DNA of 64,000 nucleotides, taken from positions 375-64,374 of the forward strand of contig DDIM01000007.1 in assembly GCA_002338525.1 (NCBI GenBank). Direction: 5' to 3'. The DNA comes from Micavibrio sp. UBA1850. Its GTDB lineage: Bacteria > Pseudomonadota > Alphaproteobacteria > Micavibrionales > Micavibrionaceae. The notes beneath the pieces were generated by a model. That model ran no database searches. It was not told the DNA's origin and worked only from the letters and a program-made list of their open reading frames with translations. Shown here in pieces: positions 27,258-37,012 of the stretch. The translations under genes and the position numbers were made by a program. Within the stretch, counting starts at the first letter, position 1; every line of letters begins with the position of its first letter.

Positions 27258-27285
27258 AGCCAGCACATTAGCTGGCTTTTTTTTT
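27258..27285 (+). terminator. Rho-independent terminator after the YflT-like gene
   Basis: The stem AGCCAGC/GCTGGCT with loop ACATTA (27258-27277) is followed by a run of nine T. It lies 27 bases after the stop codon and before the converging dinB gene. Confidence 0.9.
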
Positions 27286-27293
27286 GCGCGGAT

Positions 27294-28370
27294 TTAAAGG
27301 GCTAATTCGGGCTGAATATACCCCTCGTTCCCTTCGTCTTTAAAATTCGACACCTTCAACCCAATAAGCCTGTAAGACACGCCCTCAGAGACCGCCATCT
27401 TCATAAGCGCGTATGCAGTATCTTCAATAAAGGCTTTGTGCCGAAAGCTGCTCTCTGCGGTTATTGATCTATTTATGATTTCAAAGCCTGTTGTTTTAAG
27501 CTTTAGCGTCAATGTAAATCCTTCGCGATCAACATTTTTCAAACGGTACAGTAACCGTTCAATTACATTGTCCAGCTCCTCTTTCAGCCCCGAAATATCG
27601 GCAATATTACCCGAAAACGTACGCTCCACCCCTACGGATTTACGTATGCGATCAGCAGTCACCTCTCGGTCGTCTATTCCCCTGACTATGTGGTAGTAAT
27701 AGCGCCCCACCTTTCCAAATCGATCCACCAACGTCTCCAAAGATTTCTCCTTCAACGTTTTGCCATCAACGACACCAATATGGCGCATTTTTTGGCTGGT
27801 AACCTTTCCCACACCGTGGAATTTTTCAATGGGTAATACATCTAAAAAATCTTGCGCTTGGTCTGGGCGTATAACGGTCTGGCCGTTGGGCTTATTATAA
27901 TCGGAGGCAAGCTTTGCCAAAAACTTATTATACGAAACACCCGCAGACGCCGTTAATCCTGTCTCGTCATAAATGTCTTGTCTAATCCTTTTCGCCAATT
28001 CGCTTGCGTAAGGCTCGTCACGCTTGTTTGTCGTGACATCTAAATATGCCTCATCCAAAGACAGTGGCTCAACCTTGTCTGTATACGATAAAAATATCTC
28101 GCGTATGCGATCTGAGGCTTCGCGATACATGTCCATTCTTGATTTTACAAATATGATATCAGGGCATCGCTCGCGCGCCATGTGTGCGGGCATTGCCGAT
28201 CGAACGCCAAATTTACGCGCCTCATAGCTAGCCGTCATAACAACACCGCGACCACCACTGCCGCCTACGGCGATGGGCTTGCCGCGCAGCTCTGGGTGGT
28301 CTCTTTGCTCAACAGACGCATAGAAGGCATCCATATCTACATGGATTATTTTGCGGTACTGATTTGACAT
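27294..28370 (-). CDS. dinB: DNA polymerase IV (Y-family)
   Basis: Error-prone translesion polymerase. The metal-binding acids are in IIHVDMDAFYASVEQRD (first motif) and PLSLDEAYLDVT (about residue 103). GRGVVMTASYEARKFGVRSA is the fingers motif, and GVSYNKFLAKLASDYNKPNG and a helix-hairpin-helix segment (FHGVGKVTSQKM) follow. The C-terminal little-finger domain is complete. The tail IQPELAL may be a weak clamp-binding motif. Length (358) is normal. No LexA box was identified upstream. Confidence 0.96.
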   Translation of the reverse strand: MSNQYRKIIHVDMDAFYASVEQRDHPELRGKPIAVGGSGGRGVVMTASYEARKFGVRSAMPAHMARERCPDIIFVKSRMDMYREASDRIREIFLSYTDKVEPLSLDEAYLDVTTNKRDEPYASELAKRIRQDIYDETGLTASAGVSYNKFLAKLASDYNKPNGQTVIRPDQAQDFLDVLPIEKFHGVGKVTSQKMRHIGVVDGKTLKEKSLETLVDRFGKVGRYYYHIVRGIDDREVTADRIRKSVGVERTFSGNIADISGLKEELDNVIERLLYRLKNVDREGFTLTLKLKTTGFEIINRSITAESSFRHKAFIEDTAYALMKMAVSEGVSYRLIGLKVSNFKDEGNEGYIQPELAL

Positions 28371-28505
28371 ACGCGCTCATGGACCTTTCTTTGCTGTTAT
28401 GTTATCCCGCCTATCGACATCTTGCCTCCTTTAAAATGATGCGTCTTCACGTTTTATTCAAGGTCAAAGATATGACGCGTTTTAAGAGCAAATTTAATAC
28501 AGCAT

Positions 28506-28530
28506 GGAACTATGCACGTGTATATTTGTT
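28506..28530 (+). promoter_or_regulatory. EcfG-like promoter before the MscS gene
   Basis: GGAAC (28506-28510), 16 bases, then TGTT (28527-28530), one mismatch from CGTT, 49 bases before the ATG. The same TGTT variant occurs before the entericidin gene. Confidence 0.45.
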
Positions 28531-28579
28531 GTGTTTATAAGTGACCAACAAAGAAACGAAATATAAAAAGGGATATAAC

Positions 28580-29491
28580 ATGGAATTTTTAGACCCATTG
28601 ATGGAACAAATCATTGAGATGTGGACGGGGTTTGTTCAAATACTGCCAATGCTGGGCATAGGTCTTCTCGTATTAACCATCACATGGGTTGCCAGCAAGA
28701 TTATTCGAAAAATGATGGAAAAGGTTATGTCGCGATCAAAGATCCGGCCCTCTTTGAAATCCCTGTTTATCACACTTGCAAAAATAGCGGTTTGGACATT
28801 TGGTATAGTCATTACAATGACGATTGTCTTTCCAAGCCTTACACCGGCTAAAATGCTAGCAGCTCTGGGGCTAGGGTCTGTGGCCGTCGGTTTTGCCTTC
28901 AAAGACGTCTTTGAAAACTTTTTGGCAGGCATACTGATCATGCTTCGTGAGCCGATGAGAATTGGCGATTTTATAGAATGTTCCGAAGTTGATGGAAAAA
29001 TAGAGCATATTACAATCCGAGACACATATGTAAGACAAACGGATGATGAGCTTATCCTTGTTCCCAATTCATTTCTTTTCAAAAATCCTGTCAAGATTTT
29101 GACCGATAGACACCTGAGACGTCATGAGATCACAGCAGGCGTTGGGTACAACGAAGATGTCGATAGATGCCGTGACATCATGTATAAAGCATTAGAAGGG
29201 TTGGACACCATCGATACGACTAAGCCTGTTCAAATCTTTGCTAAAGAATTTGGCGATTCTTCTATAAATTATACCGTTAGATGGTGGGCAGGTGCCAAAC
29301 CAATCGACATGCATAAAAGCCGTGACCAAGTCATCTCTGCGATCAAAAGAGCCTTGGATGAAAATGAAGTTGAAATTCCTTTCCCATACAGAACAATGAC
29401 ATTCAGCGAACCTCTGAAAATTGAAAATCTTTCCGCTAATAATAAGGAAGAAGCGGAAGAAGAAAAAGAAGAGAATAGAAAACAGAAATAG
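28580..29491 (+). CDS. Small-conductance mechanosensitive channel (MscS family)
   Basis: Opens under membrane tension to release solutes during hypo-osmotic shock. Three N-terminal helices end in the pore helix with its Gly/Ala pattern (AALGLGSVAVGFAFKDVFEN) and the strongly conserved NFLAGILIMLREPMRIGDFI. The cytoplasmic beta domain follows (IRDTYVRQTDDELILVPNS), with an acidic Glu/Lys-rich tail. The ATG at 28580 has an AAGGGA ribosome binding site; a GTG at 28541 is less likely. An EcfG-like promoter lies upstream. Confidence 0.92.
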   Translation: MEFLDPLMEQIIEMWTGFVQILPMLGIGLLVLTITWVASKIIRKMMEKVMSRSKIRPSLKSLFITLAKIAVWTFGIVITMTIVFPSLTPAKMLAALGLGSVAVGFAFKDVFENFLAGILIMLREPMRIGDFIECSEVDGKIEHITIRDTYVRQTDDELILVPNSFLFKNPVKILTDRHLRRHEITAGVGYNEDVDRCRDIMYKALEGLDTIDTTKPVQIFAKEFGDSSINYTVRWWAGAKPIDMHKSRDQVISAIKRALDENEVEIPFPYRTMTFSEPLKIENLSANNKEEAEEEKEENRKQK

Positions 29492-29556
29492 AATCTGTTC
29501 TCTGATTGTTCCAATTTACAATTGACAAGAACGTGTCGTGAACATATCATATGTGA

Positions 29557-30801
29557 ATGACAGACAAACTTGCGACTAAATTAGAGATTTTATCTGATGC
29601 CGCGAAATATGACGCCTCATGCGCAAGCGGTACTGCGGGTAAACGCACGGCTGGAAAAAATGACAAAAAGGGTATTGGGTCCCTTACCGGCGGGACAGGT
29701 ATTTGTCACAGCTTCACGCCCGATGGCAGATGCGTTTCATTGCTAAAAATCCTTATGACCAACTATTGTATTTACGATTGTCACTACTGCATCAATCGTA
29801 TATCCAGCAACGTCAAACGAGCACGTTTTACTGTCCAAGAGGTTGTTGATCTGACAATTAACTTCTACAAACGTAACTATATTGAAGGTTTGTTTTTAAG
29901 CTCGGGAATTATCCATACGCCCGACTACACAATGGAAAGCATGGTGCGCATTGCAAAATCATTAAGGCAAGATCACCATTTCAAGGGCTACATTCATCTC
30001 AAGACAATTCCAAATGCATCGCCTGAGCTTCAAACAGAAGCAGGGCTTTATGCCGACCGCCTCAGCATTAATGTTGAAATGCCTACGCAAAAAAGCCTCA
30101 ACACCTATGCGCCTGAAAAAGAGCTCGGTGAAATTCACAATGCCATGGGGCGGCTAAAAAACAAAATCACAGAACATAAATATGATAAAACATATTCAGG
30201 CCGAAGACCGCCACGCTTCGCACCGGGTGGGCAATCAACACAAATGATCATCGGTGCGGATGCATCTGACGATAAGACAATTCTGACATCTAGCGTTGAT
30301 TTATATAACCACAAAAAATTACGACGCGTTTACTACTCCGCCTTCTCGCCGATCCCTGATGCCTCTCAGGTTTTACCTTTAAAGCCCGCGCCCCTTGTTC
30401 GTGAACATCGCCTTTATCAGGCGGATTGGCTTTTAAGATTTTACGATTTTAAACTTGATGAGATCCTTCAAGGCACTAAAGACAATATGCTGGATATGGA
30501 TCATGACCCAAAACTTGCGTGGGCCCTTCGCAACAGAGACATCTTTCCCATAGATTTAAACCGCGCGGAAAAACACCTTCTTCTTCGTGTTCCAGGGCTT
30601 GGCGCGCAAACGGTTCGCAAAATTCTGTCTATTCGTAGACATACAAATTTGTCATGGGAAGACCTCGCAAAGATGCGACTTCCTTTGAATAAACTCAAAC
30701 CCTTTATCACTGTTTCAAACTACAGGCCGCCTCTTTATCTTTTAGATAAGAACAATCTTGGCGACATGTTGAAAAAACCTGAGCAGATAGAGTTGTTTTA
30801 G
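29557..30801 (+). CDS. Putative DNA modification/repair radical SAM protein (TIGR03916 type)
   Basis: The radical SAM cluster motif is CIYDCHYC (about residues 70-77). It is preceded by GICHSFTPDGRCVSLLKILM, as in the family found beside DUF4130 proteins. The barrel includes GLFLSSGIIHTPDYTME and LSINVEMPTQKSL. A helix-hairpin-helix DNA-binding motif near the end (LLLRVPGLGAQTVRKILSIR) supports a nucleic acid substrate. The chemistry is unknown. It is followed after 14 bases by its usual partner gene. Confidence 0.9.
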   Translation: MTDKLATKLEILSDAAKYDASCASGTAGKRTAGKNDKKGIGSLTGGTGICHSFTPDGRCVSLLKILMTNYCIYDCHYCINRISSNVKRARFTVQEVVDLTINFYKRNYIEGLFLSSGIIHTPDYTMESMVRIAKSLRQDHHFKGYIHLKTIPNASPELQTEAGLYADRLSINVEMPTQKSLNTYAPEKELGEIHNAMGRLKNKITEHKYDKTYSGRRPPRFAPGGQSTQMIIGADASDDKTILTSSVDLYNHKKLRRVYYSAFSPIPDASQVLPLKPAPLVREHRLYQADWLLRFYDFKLDEILQGTKDNMLDMDHDPKLAWALRNRDIFPIDLNRAEKHLLLRVPGLGAQTVRKILSIRRHTNLSWEDLAKMRLPLNKLKPFITVSNYRPPLYLLDKNNLGDMLKKPEQIELF

Positions 30802-30815
30802 CCATAGGTCTTGTC

Positions 30816-31652
30816 ATGAAAACGATAAAGATTTTCCAAATCCCAGGAACTGAAGAATGGCGCCGAGAAGCGCGCATCGCGCTACATAATAATCTACACC
30901 CTAATGATATCTTGTGGCTTGTTGAAGACTCAACACAATCTGATTTGTTTGACACCCTCTCAATCAACAAGCAAGAGCATAGCCAAAACCAGAGTTGCAA
31001 TCATAGGCAAGAAAAACGATCACATGCCTCAATTGCCATTCCTAAATCAGCAATTGAATTATTTAACATGGCGCTTTGCCATAAAGACCCCCAGCGTTTT
31101 TCGCTTTGTTATCGTGTTTTATGGCGTATCGTTTTTGAAGATAGATACCTGCTTCAGCGAAAAACAGATAATGACATCATAACACTCACCGCTCTTGTAA
31201 AGGCTGTACGCCGAGACGCATATAAGATGAGCGCCTATCTCCGCTTTAGAAAAATTGATAGCCCTGATAACGAAACTGAACGTTTTGTTGCGTGGTACGA
31301 GCCAGAACATTATTCGTTAGAGTTAAAGCTCGATTTTTTCAAAACGCGTTTCAAGAATATGCAATGGTCAATACTCACACCGTATCGCGCCGCCCATTGG
31401 GACATGACATCTATGGTTTTACAAGACACGCCAAGTCGGGCGCAATATCCCAAAGAAGACGAGGTCGAAAAATATTGGCTGACATACTATGCGAATATCT
31501 TTAATCCCGCCCGCCCTAAGAAAAAAGCAATGCTCTCATCAATGCCCAAAAAATATTGGAAGAACATGCCAGAAACAGTGTTGATTGAAGATTTGATCAG
31601 AACAGCAGAGAGTAAATCACGCAAAATGATTGATAACGCCGCATCAGATTAA
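30816..31652 (+). CDS. DUF4130 putative DNA repair protein (TIGR03915 type), partner of the radical SAM gene
   Basis: The 278 residues match the domain that in many bacteria is fused to a UdgX-type uracil-DNA glycosylase: FVAWYEPEHYSLELKLDFF and YYANIFNPARPKKKAMLSSM with KKYWKNMPE at the end. In this genome the protein stops there, with no glycosylase domain attached. It probably works with the radical SAM protein on DNA, but the activity is not known. The 14-base gap indicates one operon. Confidence 0.85.
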   Translation: MKTIKIFQIPGTEEWRREARIALHNNLHPNDILWLVEDSTQSDLFDTLSINKQEHSQNQSCNHRQEKRSHASIAIPKSAIELFNMALCHKDPQRFSLCYRVLWRIVFEDRYLLQRKTDNDIITLTALVKAVRRDAYKMSAYLRFRKIDSPDNETERFVAWYEPEHYSLELKLDFFKTRFKNMQWSILTPYRAAHWDMTSMVLQDTPSRAQYPKEDEVEKYWLTYYANIFNPARPKKKAMLSSMPKKYWKNMPETVLIEDLIRTAESKSRKMIDNAASD

Positions 31653-31789
31653 TGCGGACCCAGATTAAAGCGTACAAAGTACCGATGCCACACATCAATC
31701 TTATAACGTTGTATTGAATCAGGTACACTTAAGGGATATATAGTGATTAAGAACGCGTGTCTTCAACCCTTCTGACAGGACAAATTATT

Positions 31790-32854
31790 GTGTCAAAAAT
31801 TAAGAATAAAAAATATCTATTAACCGGCTTAGTGGCTGTTCTTCTTGTTATTGCCATAGGTGCAAGAGCTTATTTGCCTATTTGGGTTAAAGATCACGTT
31901 AATTCAAAGCTAATGGCCCTCGATAAATATGACGGCCACGTGGATGACATCGACATCAGTTTGATTAGAGGGGCATATAAAATAGACGGCCTGATCATTT
32001 ATAAATCAGACCAAAGCAATGAACGACCCTTTGTAAAAACGCCTTTAATTGACCTATCCATCGAATGGAGATCACTTCTGCGCGGCGCAATCGTTGCCGA
32101 AATTGATATATATGATATCGAGTTGAATTTTGCAAAATCTCAAACCGGGAAGGGGGCCGGCTGGAAAAGCTTAATCGAAAGCTTAGCACCATTTGATATT
32201 AACCGCGCCTCTGTTAATAACGGTAAGATCAGCTACACAGATTATACCTCTGATCCGCACTTTGAATTGTCTGCAACAAATATTGATGCAGAAGTTAAAA
32301 ATCTACGCGCGGTTAAAGACGATGATAAATCTCTTCCCTCTACTCTCGTGATTGCCGCATCTACAATGGGCGATGGCCAGATCAAGGTGAGCGGTGATAT
32401 GAATATGTTGAAAGAAACGCCAGATTTTGACATGTCTATGGAATTTTCAAATGCAAACCTAACAGCGTTCAATGATTACGCAAAGCGTAACGCGATGATT
32501 GATTTTCAAAGCGGCGTGCTTGATGTCTCTGGAGAATTAGCAGCAGCAGATGGCAACGTCGTAGGATATGTGAAACCCGTTGCATCTAATGTCGCTGTAG
32601 TAGGCTTAAAAGACGACATGAACCCGATCAATTTCGTATGGGAAAGTCTTGTGTCCGTTGTCATGGAAATATTTGAAAACCAACCCAATGACCAAATTGC
32701 TCTTCGTATCCCCATTGAAGGCAACCTCAACGATATTAAGACTGATATGTTTTCAGGAATAATCAGCATATTATCAAATGCATTTGGCGAGGCGTTTACC
32801 AAACAAGAAGATGGCACAATCAGTTTCTCAGATGCCTTTATAGAACAGCAGTAA
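31790..32854 (+). CDS. DUF748/AsmA-like envelope protein
   Basis: A single N-terminal helix (YLLTGLVAVLLVIAIGARAY) is followed by the AsmA/DUF748 pattern: LIRGAYKIDGLIIYK, TPLIDLSIEWRSLLRGAIVA, then repeats of beta strands ending in QIALRIPIEGNLNDIKTDMF. Such proteins lie in the periplasm and are thought to affect lipid transport or outer-membrane homeostasis. I prefer the GTG at 31790, which has AGGA 9 bases upstream; the frame extends to a GTG at 31757. Confidence 0.8.
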   Translation: MSKIKNKKYLLTGLVAVLLVIAIGARAYLPIWVKDHVNSKLMALDKYDGHVDDIDISLIRGAYKIDGLIIYKSDQSNERPFVKTPLIDLSIEWRSLLRGAIVAEIDIYDIELNFAKSQTGKGAGWKSLIESLAPFDINRASVNNGKISYTDYTSDPHFELSATNIDAEVKNLRAVKDDDKSLPSTLVIAASTMGDGQIKVSGDMNMLKETPDFDMSMEFSNANLTAFNDYAKRNAMIDFQSGVLDVSGELAAADGNVVGYVKPVASNVAVVGLKDDMNPINFVWESLVSVVMEIFENQPNDQIALRIPIEGNLNDIKTDMFSGIISILSNAFGEAFTKQEDGTISFSDAFIEQQ

Positions 32855-32874
32855 CGATCATAAAGTAATATCCC

Positions 32875-35010
32875 CTATTTGCGGGACTTCAAACGTGTGG
32901 CCAAGAAAGGAAACACGCCAAGCGCAATGACAAGAGCACATGCAGCACCTGCCACAATCTCAAGTCCAAAACGCTGTGAAGGCGGGAAATCAGACAACCC
33001 AAAAACACTAAAACCAATTATAAAAGTAAATGTAGAAATCATTGCCGGCCAGCTTTGCGAATGAAGGGCCTTCTCCCAAACCTTCCATGATCGCATTGTT
33101 GCTTCTTTCGTGTTTTTCAATGCTCGTTTTGCAGCCGTCGTAATGTGTATCATGCTATCAACGATAAGCCCTAAACACACATTAATGGCAGGCGACGATA
33201 TAATATCTATAGGAACCCCTAAAAGCCCCAAACCACCCATTAAAAGAGATGACACGAGAGCCGCGCATATAGCCACAGTCAAAGCCACTATAAACGATCC
33301 AGAAACAATAAACCCAACGATACTGAATAAAATAATGAGCGTAACCACACCTAAAATCATGCTTTGTGACACAGATTGAGCAAGCTCGCCTTGAAGGTAA
33401 TATGTGCCTCCCACAGCCGTAATTTGAAAGTTATGTTGTGGCGGTATATTTTTCAAATCGTTAACAATTTTAACACGGTCTTGGCTGCGCCCACTTTCTT
33501 TCATGCGCAACATAAACATCGCCTCTGTACGCTCATCGTTGATAAAGCTGTTGGCCACACCGCTATATTCTGGTTTTGACAATATATCTAATAAAATATT
33601 CCAAGGAAGAAGGTTTCCGAGCCAATGTTCATCGCCTTCTGCCATAATAACTGGAAGCGAAATAATAGACCCCACTGACTTATGTTTGCTTAACGTGTTT
33701 TGTAGCTCCCACATTTGTTCATATGCCGCACGGTTGTCCAGCTTGCCCCCGTCTTTACGTTTTACAACCAAAAGAAGCGGATTACTCCCCCCGTTTTTAT
33801 CAACGTAGTAGATCCCATCATATAATTTTGTGTCCTCTTTAAAATAAGACAAAAGGCTTGGATCTGTATCAACCCGCATAATACCAAAACCACCAACAAC
33901 AAACGCAGCCACTATCATGACAACACTTAATTTCAAGGCGATACCTTTACTCAGCGGAAACTTCCTCGCCAGCGTATAGGTGAACTTTGCAGGATTAACA
34001 TTGGCAAGTCTCAAAAACGCTGGCAATACTGTGTAGGCACATATAATGGCCGAGATTGTCCCAATAACCCCACCCATGCCCAATTCATTTAATGGTTTGG
34101 CCTGCACAAATATCAGGCTTGCAAAACCAAGAAGTGTCGTGACAGCCGCCCAAAATGAGGCAGGGAGCGTGTTAAGAAGTGTTTCTTTTAATTTTGCATC
34201 TTTATTTTTCTTAGCCGCATTGCACCAATTCGATACCAAAAATATTATGTGAGACAGGGTAAGAACATAAACAATGATCCCTAAATTAGCCGTCAAGATT
34301 CCAATAGGAACCCCAAGAAAGCTTTGTATAACAAGCGTCAGCATCGCAGCACTCACGCATGTGATGAAAGCACCAAAAACGACAAGCGGAGAACGAAACA
34401 CCAAAAACAGCATCAACGTACTTAAGCCAACAGCCCCTAAAAATAGCGTTTTCATGTCTCTGGTAAGATTTCGGCGAATTTGCTCGACGATGTAAGGTAG
34501 CCCTGATATACGGACTTTGTACGTATCTGTTCTTTCTTTTTCGATGATACTTTCTATATTTTTGACTAAAGACTTAAAATCATCCGTTGAAACCATAACA
34601 ATGATTGACGATGATTTTTCTTTCTCCCCAATCAATAGCCTTTTCCAAAGCGGATTGTTGCGCGCCGCATCTAAATCATCAGGCCCATTTGTAATGCTTT
34701 GTACGGCTTTGACGCCTTTTACGCGCTCAAGACGAGATGTGAGGCTTGCAATTTTATCAATATATGCCGGATCAGTTATATTGGGCGTAGAGACGCTCAT
34801 TATAATCTGTTTTTGAAATGGAAACTCGCGCTTTATCGCTTGGTTCTGCTCGTATATTTCGCTATCAGAAGAAAAGAAGAAATCCGAAGTAATTTGCGGC
34901 TCTAAATCAACCTTCGTAAAAAACAGCACCACAATGGCAATGACAAATAATGGTGCTGCAAAACTTGATATAGCCTGCAATCCAGTAACTATGGGGCTTA
35001 ATATTTTCAA
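32875..35010 (-). CDS. RND/MMPL-family transporter (HAE3 type)
   Basis: A 711-residue protein with an RND-like two-fold arrangement: one membrane helix, a periplasmic domain, five helices, and the same again. Visible helices include FLGAVGLSTLMLFLVFRSPL and MILGVVTLIILFSIVGFIV. The motif VCLGLIVDSMIHITTAAKRA carries the Asp expected in the transmembrane proton relay. It is shorter than AcrB-type pumps, as expected of the hopanoid/lipid-type HAE3 group. Transport substrate unknown; no adaptor gene is adjacent. It shares strand with the downstream-numbered L,D-transpeptidase, 61 bases away, and could be co-transcribed. Confidence 0.88.
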   Translation of the reverse strand: MKILSPIVTGLQAISSFAAPLFVIAIVVLFFTKVDLEPQITSDFFFSSDSEIYEQNQAIKREFPFQKQIIMSVSTPNITDPAYIDKIASLTSRLERVKGVKAVQSITNGPDDLDAARNNPLWKRLLIGEKEKSSSIIVMVSTDDFKSLVKNIESIIEKERTDTYKVRISGLPYIVEQIRRNLTRDMKTLFLGAVGLSTLMLFLVFRSPLVVFGAFITCVSAAMLTLVIQSFLGVPIGILTANLGIIVYVLTLSHIIFLVSNWCNAAKKNKDAKLKETLLNTLPASFWAAVTTLLGFASLIFVQAKPLNELGMGGVIGTISAIICAYTVLPAFLRLANVNPAKFTYTLARKFPLSKGIALKLSVVMIVAAFVVGGFGIMRVDTDPSLLSYFKEDTKLYDGIYYVDKNGGSNPLLLVVKRKDGGKLDNRAAYEQMWELQNTLSKHKSVGSIISLPVIMAEGDEHWLGNLLPWNILLDILSKPEYSGVANSFINDERTEAMFMLRMKESGRSQDRVKIVNDLKNIPPQHNFQITAVGGTYYLQGELAQSVSQSMILGVVTLIILFSIVGFIVSGSFIVALTVAICAALVSSLLMGGLGLLGVPIDIISSPAINVCLGLIVDSMIHITTAAKRALKNTKEATMRSWKVWEKALHSQSWPAMISTFTFIIGFSVFGLSDFPPSQRFGLEIVAGAACALVIALGVFPFLATRLKSRK

Positions 35011-35071
35011 CGCTTACCTCGTTTCAATGACTGACGGCTATAGATTACAGCATATCTATAAGCAATCTAGT

Positions 35072-36826
35072 TTAATTGAGCCTTTCAAGCGCGCGCTTGA
35101 GTTTTGTGTCTCTGCCATAAACATCTTCAGAAAAATGAACATGTCCTTCTTGGTCAACCCATGCTGTCATGTACATCAAATGCACAGGCACATCTTCGCT
35201 CAAATCCACATATGTTGTGTCAGGAAATTCGCCCTCATTCAACAAGTATAAATCCTCTAATTCATTTTTTGACATGCCTTGATCATTTAACAAAAAATGC
35301 GCCATCACAAGCGGGTTTTCTAACCGTATACACCCTGAACTATGATCTCTTTCATCGTCTTCGAATAGAGCTTGGCTGGGTGTGCCATGCATAAAGATGG
35401 CATAGTTATTGTCAATTGAAAACCTTGCTAGACCTAGCGCGTTTCTTACTCCTGGCTTTTGTCTAAACTGATACTGTTTCAGATCAATTTCATGTAAATA
35501 TTCAATATTCACGTTTTCCCATGGAATAAATTGACCCGTGCGTTTATCTTGCACTTGGTAGCCAAGCTTGTGAATGACTTTAGGATTTTTTTGGATTTTA
35601 GGGATCACATAACGCCCTGCAATGCTAGAGGGTGACGTCCAATCTGGATGAATTTTAACATTCTTGATGACACTGCTAAAAACGGGCGTTTGGTGTGCCA
35701 CCTTGCCTACAATAATCGGCATCACAAATTGATCTTTTCCATTCTCAACGGCCCTTACATAAAAAGCGGCGATATTAGCCCGGACATGTTTACGCCCTAA
35801 ATCATCGGGCAACCAACGCCAGCGCTCCATTGATAAAATAACTTTATCAATCTGGTCGTCTACAGGCTGGCTGAGAGCCTTAATTGTTTTCGGCCCAATC
35901 ACACCATCAGCCTTCAGCCCGTGGAAATATTGAAATTCAGCCACACGTTTTACGGTTTCAGGGTCATAAATAAGCGCGGCATTTTCCTGCCCAACTTCTA
36001 TATCATTAACGTCTTTTACAAGGTCCTTGTGAACTATTCGATCAGACAGCTCTTCAGTTGCAAGCAACCGTGTGTCGTCTATCCAAATGTCTTTAGGAAG
36101 GACGCCATCAAAGTTGTGAAACTCTGTGTCTAAGCGTTTACGGATTTGAGGAATAACCTCGTGTGTCTCGCCAGGTCGAATGACCGCATTTTTCGAAATC
36201 TCAATAGGGGCCCAGCCACCTTTTTGTGCAATTTCACGCAAATCGTGAAGTGTTGCCTTCAGTTGCGCATATTCAGGTTGTTGAGGGGCAAGGCTTTCTA
36301 AATATTTCTTCTGGTTTCTCGCCTTAACGAGCTTGCCCATGCGCTCGTCCAGCGCGCGGTGTTGTGGTAGATTAAAAATCATGGAATCGTATTTATGTGG
36401 CTTAATACGCCCCGTACGCACGTCATTAATGTAGTGCATAACAGAGTTAGTCAGCACCCATTCTCTTTCAAATACAGCCTCAGACGTAAGATTTTGATCC
36501 GCTTTATCATCATGCGCGTATGTGAAATCATAGTCACTGAAAGCTAGCCCATTTGAATATGCAAGCGCCTCAATTGTTTTGACGAGGTCTTGAATGTCTT
36601 CGTTGCTTCGCCCCTTGTCATCAAACCAGACGGGCTCATAATCTCTGGCCGCGTAAAATGACATAAGATCATCTTTGTATAGCGGGGTGTTTTTAGGCGT
36701 CTTTAAATTTGATTTTTGAAGGTATTTTTCAAACTCTTTTGCAGTCTCTTCTGCAGCATATGCCGGCGTGTAACCTAAGCTAATTATTCCTGTGGAAATT
36801 AAAATAGCAATAAATAAAAACCGCAT
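35072..36826 (-). CDS. L,D-transpeptidase, YcbB/LdtD-like
   Basis: Forms 3-3 peptidoglycan crosslinks or anchors outer-membrane proteins. A signal peptide (FIAILISTGIISLGYTPAYA) is followed by a scaffold domain, a peptidoglycan-binding domain (VKRVAEFQYFHGLKADGVIG, then PKTIKAL) and the YkuD domain. Its active site is HSSGCIRLENP, with the catalytic Cys near residue 498 and the upstream His in IFMHGTPSQALF. The domain order and 584 residues match the YcbB group. A perfect EcfG-like promoter lies 38 bases upstream, so stress control is likely. Confidence 0.93.
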   Translation of the reverse strand: MRFLFIAILISTGIISLGYTPAYAAEETAKEFEKYLQKSNLKTPKNTPLYKDDLMSFYAARDYEPVWFDDKGRSNEDIQDLVKTIEALAYSNGLAFSDYDFTYAHDDKADQNLTSEAVFEREWVLTNSVMHYINDVRTGRIKPHKYDSMIFNLPQHRALDERMGKLVKARNQKKYLESLAPQQPEYAQLKATLHDLREIAQKGGWAPIEISKNAVIRPGETHEVIPQIRKRLDTEFHNFDGVLPKDIWIDDTRLLATEELSDRIVHKDLVKDVNDIEVGQENAALIYDPETVKRVAEFQYFHGLKADGVIGPKTIKALSQPVDDQIDKVILSMERWRWLPDDLGRKHVRANIAAFYVRAVENGKDQFVMPIIVGKVAHQTPVFSSVIKNVKIHPDWTSPSSIAGRYVIPKIQKNPKVIHKLGYQVQDKRTGQFIPWENVNIEYLHEIDLKQYQFRQKPGVRNALGLARFSIDNNYAIFMHGTPSQALFEDDERDHSSGCIRLENPLVMAHFLLNDQGMSKNELEDLYLLNEGEFPDTTYVDLSEDVPVHLMYMTAWVDQEGHVHFSEDVYGRDTKLKRALERLN

Positions 36827-36863
36827 ATGTAACCTTCTCCTGTCTCATGATGTACGTTATGAA

Positions 36864-36888
36864 AACGCGGAGAGGCACATAAAGTTCC
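36864..36888 (-). promoter_or_regulatory. EcfG-like promoter before the L,D-transpeptidase gene
   Basis: On the minus strand GGAAC (36884-36888), 16 bases, CGTT (36864-36867): a perfect match, ending 38 bases before the ATG. A 7-bp hairpin with a T run (36989-37014) nearby is on the plus strand and serves no visible gene. Confidence 0.75.
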
Positions 36889-37012
36889 CCTCGAAACCAA
36901 AATAAAAACATTTTTGTGACACATTTTAGTCACAATGGCTGGTGAGGCTTACTTATAGAAACTAATTATGAGGATTGTTCTCTCCTCAAAGCTTAGGGTT
37001 AAGCTTACTTTT

